A stretch of DNA of 64,000 nucleotides from Winogradskyella arenosi (GTDB lineage: Bacteria; Bacteroidota; Bacteroidia; Flavobacteriales; Flavobacteriaceae). Location of the stretch: assembly GCF_003337305.1 (NCBI RefSeq), contig NZ_QPJO01000003.1, positions 124,001 to 188,000 on the forward strand. The letters run 5' to 3'. The translations under genes and the position numbers were made by a program. The notes beneath the pieces were generated by a model, which searched no databases, was not told the origin of the DNA, and saw only the letters and a list, made by a program, of their open reading frames with translations. How positions within the stretch are numbered: position 1 is the first letter of the stretch; every line of letters starts with the position of its first letter. Shown here in pieces: positions 62,914-64,000 of the stretch.

Positions 62914-63952
62914 GATTATCTAGATTTAAGGTTAAATGAACTCTATAAAACGACTTATCTTCTTCAATAGTTAAGGTATGATTGTCTTTATAGAGGTAAT
63001 TAAACTGATTTTTTATATTCTCTAAGCCTACACCAGAATTTTTATCATCGCGCTTATACAAGCCAATAATATTTTCAATATAAAAATTAAAGGTATTATC
63101 TATAATTTCAATCTTAATATCAATATGGGTGTTCCCTTTATAATCGGTCCCATATTTAAAGGCATTTTCAATAAATGAAATTAGTAATAAGGGATATATT
63201 TTTAGGTTCTTAATATCCCCATTAATGTTCAGTTTTACGGCTTCGGTATTTTTAAGACGTAAACGTTGAAGGGCGATATAATGCTGTATATAATTTAATT
63301 CTTTTTCTAAAGACACTTGTTCGTCCTTCGCTTCATAAAGCATGTAGCGCATTAATTCGGACAGCGTAATCACGGCCTCTGGGGCATTATCTGATTTGCT
63401 ACGTACTAGAGAATAAATACTATTTAAAGAATTAAATAAGAAATGCGGGTTAAGCTGATTTCTTAAAAATTGTAATTTTATTTCCGTTTGTTCGTTTTCT
63501 AAAGCTTTGGTTTCACGATCTCTTTTATAGAAATCTACCACCAAACTAAAAATCCCACCAAGAAGAAATACGGTTAGGGAAAAAACCATAGGGATTCCAT
63601 GTCGCATACCCATTGGGCCGCCAGGTCGACCTTGACGATCTCTCATTGCTCTTACTTCGTTTATAACATTGTGGTTTATAAACTCTACACTAATATAATT
63701 ATAGAGCAGTAAAAACGCAATTGAAAGTAGAATGTATAAACCCAGTTTGCGTTGTAATAAGATATGCGGAACTAAAATGGCATAATTGACATAAAACAAA
63801 ATTGGACGCATAAGCTGTTTTACAAACATACCAGGAGGTACCTCTCCTAAATCAATGTATGCCGTTAGCAATGGAAAAACACCGATAATTAACCAAACCA
63901 GTACGTGGACCATCCACTCTTTATTCGTCATTTTGTTTACAAACATGCGCAT
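62894..63952 (-). CDS. LytS-like sensor histidine kinase
   Basis: A 352-residue kinase of the His_kinase (PF06580) family. Four or so membrane helices occupy the first 150 residues, with a short extracellular RDRQGRPGGPMGMRHG. The catalytic part has FLRNQLNPHFLFNSLNSIYS with the phospho-His, and the ATPase segment LLISFIENAFKYG and GVGLENIKNQFNYLY. It should pass phosphate to the adjacent LytTR regulator. The stimulus is unknown. Confidence 0.93.
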   Translation of the reverse strand: MRMFVNKMTNKEWMVHVLVWLIIGVFPLLTAYIDLGEVPPGMFVKQLMRPILFYVNYAILVPHILLQRKLGLYILLSIAFLLLYNYISVEFINHNVINEVRAMRDRQGRPGGPMGMRHGIPMVFSLTVFLLGGIFSLVVDFYKRDRETKALENEQTEIKLQFLRNQLNPHFLFNSLNSIYSLVRSKSDNAPEAVITLSELMRYMLYEAKDEQVSLEKELNYIQHYIALQRLRLKNTEAVKLNINGDIKNLKIYPLLLISFIENAFKYGTDYKGNTHIDIKIEIIDNTFNFYIENIIGLYKRDDKNSGVGLENIKNQFNYLYKDNHTLTIEEDKSFYRVHLTLNLDNHDVHNN

Positions 63953-64000
63953 TTTTATCGTACCAATTAAATCTTATTGTAGCTTATAGCATTAGCATTG

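Overview
The window is AT-rich chromosomal DNA from a marine-type member of the Flavobacteriaceae (Bacteroidetes). Support: promoters of the Bacteroidetes -33/-7 type (TTTG, 19 nt, TAnnTTTG), a type IX secretion sorting tail, many short lipoproteins, a MurA carrying Asp in place of the catalytic Cys, and the gene neighbourhood fmt-HU-YqgE-class IV aminotransferase-START-like protein. No rRNA, CRISPR array or insertion sequence is visible; one tRNA gene is present.

Layout. (1) 1-11145, core genome: the tail of a TspO-like protein, an SRPBCC protein and a photolyase; then murA with DUF4290 and DUF493 genes on the minus strand; then an operon of a NadR-like ATPase, recQ and fmt; then HU, YqgE, an aminotransferase, a START-like protein and tRNA-Met(CAT). 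(2) 11102-37835, a 26.7-kb integrated island. The last 44 bp of the tRNA gene recur exactly at 37792-37835, a tyrosine integrase starts just inside the left end, and the tRNA's probable original terminator lies just beyond the right end. The left half of the island is one long minus-strand operon (27605 to 13753) in which hsdM and hsdS are separated from hsdR by eight other genes: a TIR protein, a stand-alone SLOG-domain protein, a ThsB-like TIR protein, a gene interrupted by a stop codon, an unrecognised protein, a PD-(D/E)XK nuclease, a DUF262/HNH (GmrSD-like) protein and a secreted protein. The right half holds a PH-domain protein, a secreted nuclease with a Zn-binding partner, a compact seven-gene membrane/HNH cluster with DUF4407, and secreted or membrane proteins of unknown role. 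(3) 37836-43208, a second accessory zone of single minus-strand genes separated by partly repeated spacers and bracketed by a 102-bp imperfect direct repeat. (4) 43209-64000, chromosome with ordinary flavobacterial content: a TPR sensor kinase and LuxR-type regulator, a di-haem cytochrome c peroxidase and PhoX-like protein, VOC, PD40 and NTF2-like proteins, SemiSWEET, DUF421, a GntA-like N-oxygenase with DUF1989, a surface protein, a cation/proton antiporter, and a LytS/LytTR two-component pair.

The strongest candidate for an undescribed system is the trio at 22088-24527. It resembles a Thoeris system taken apart: a ThsB-like TIR (candidate signal producer), a free-standing SLOG domain (candidate nucleotide sensor) and a second TIR protein with a catalytic Glu (candidate NADase effector). 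No SIR2-SLOG ThsA is present, and the trio is embedded in a type I restriction operon. The second candidate is the DUF4407/HNH/J-like cluster at 29966-33568. Both are inferences from domain content and gene order; nothing here shows activity.
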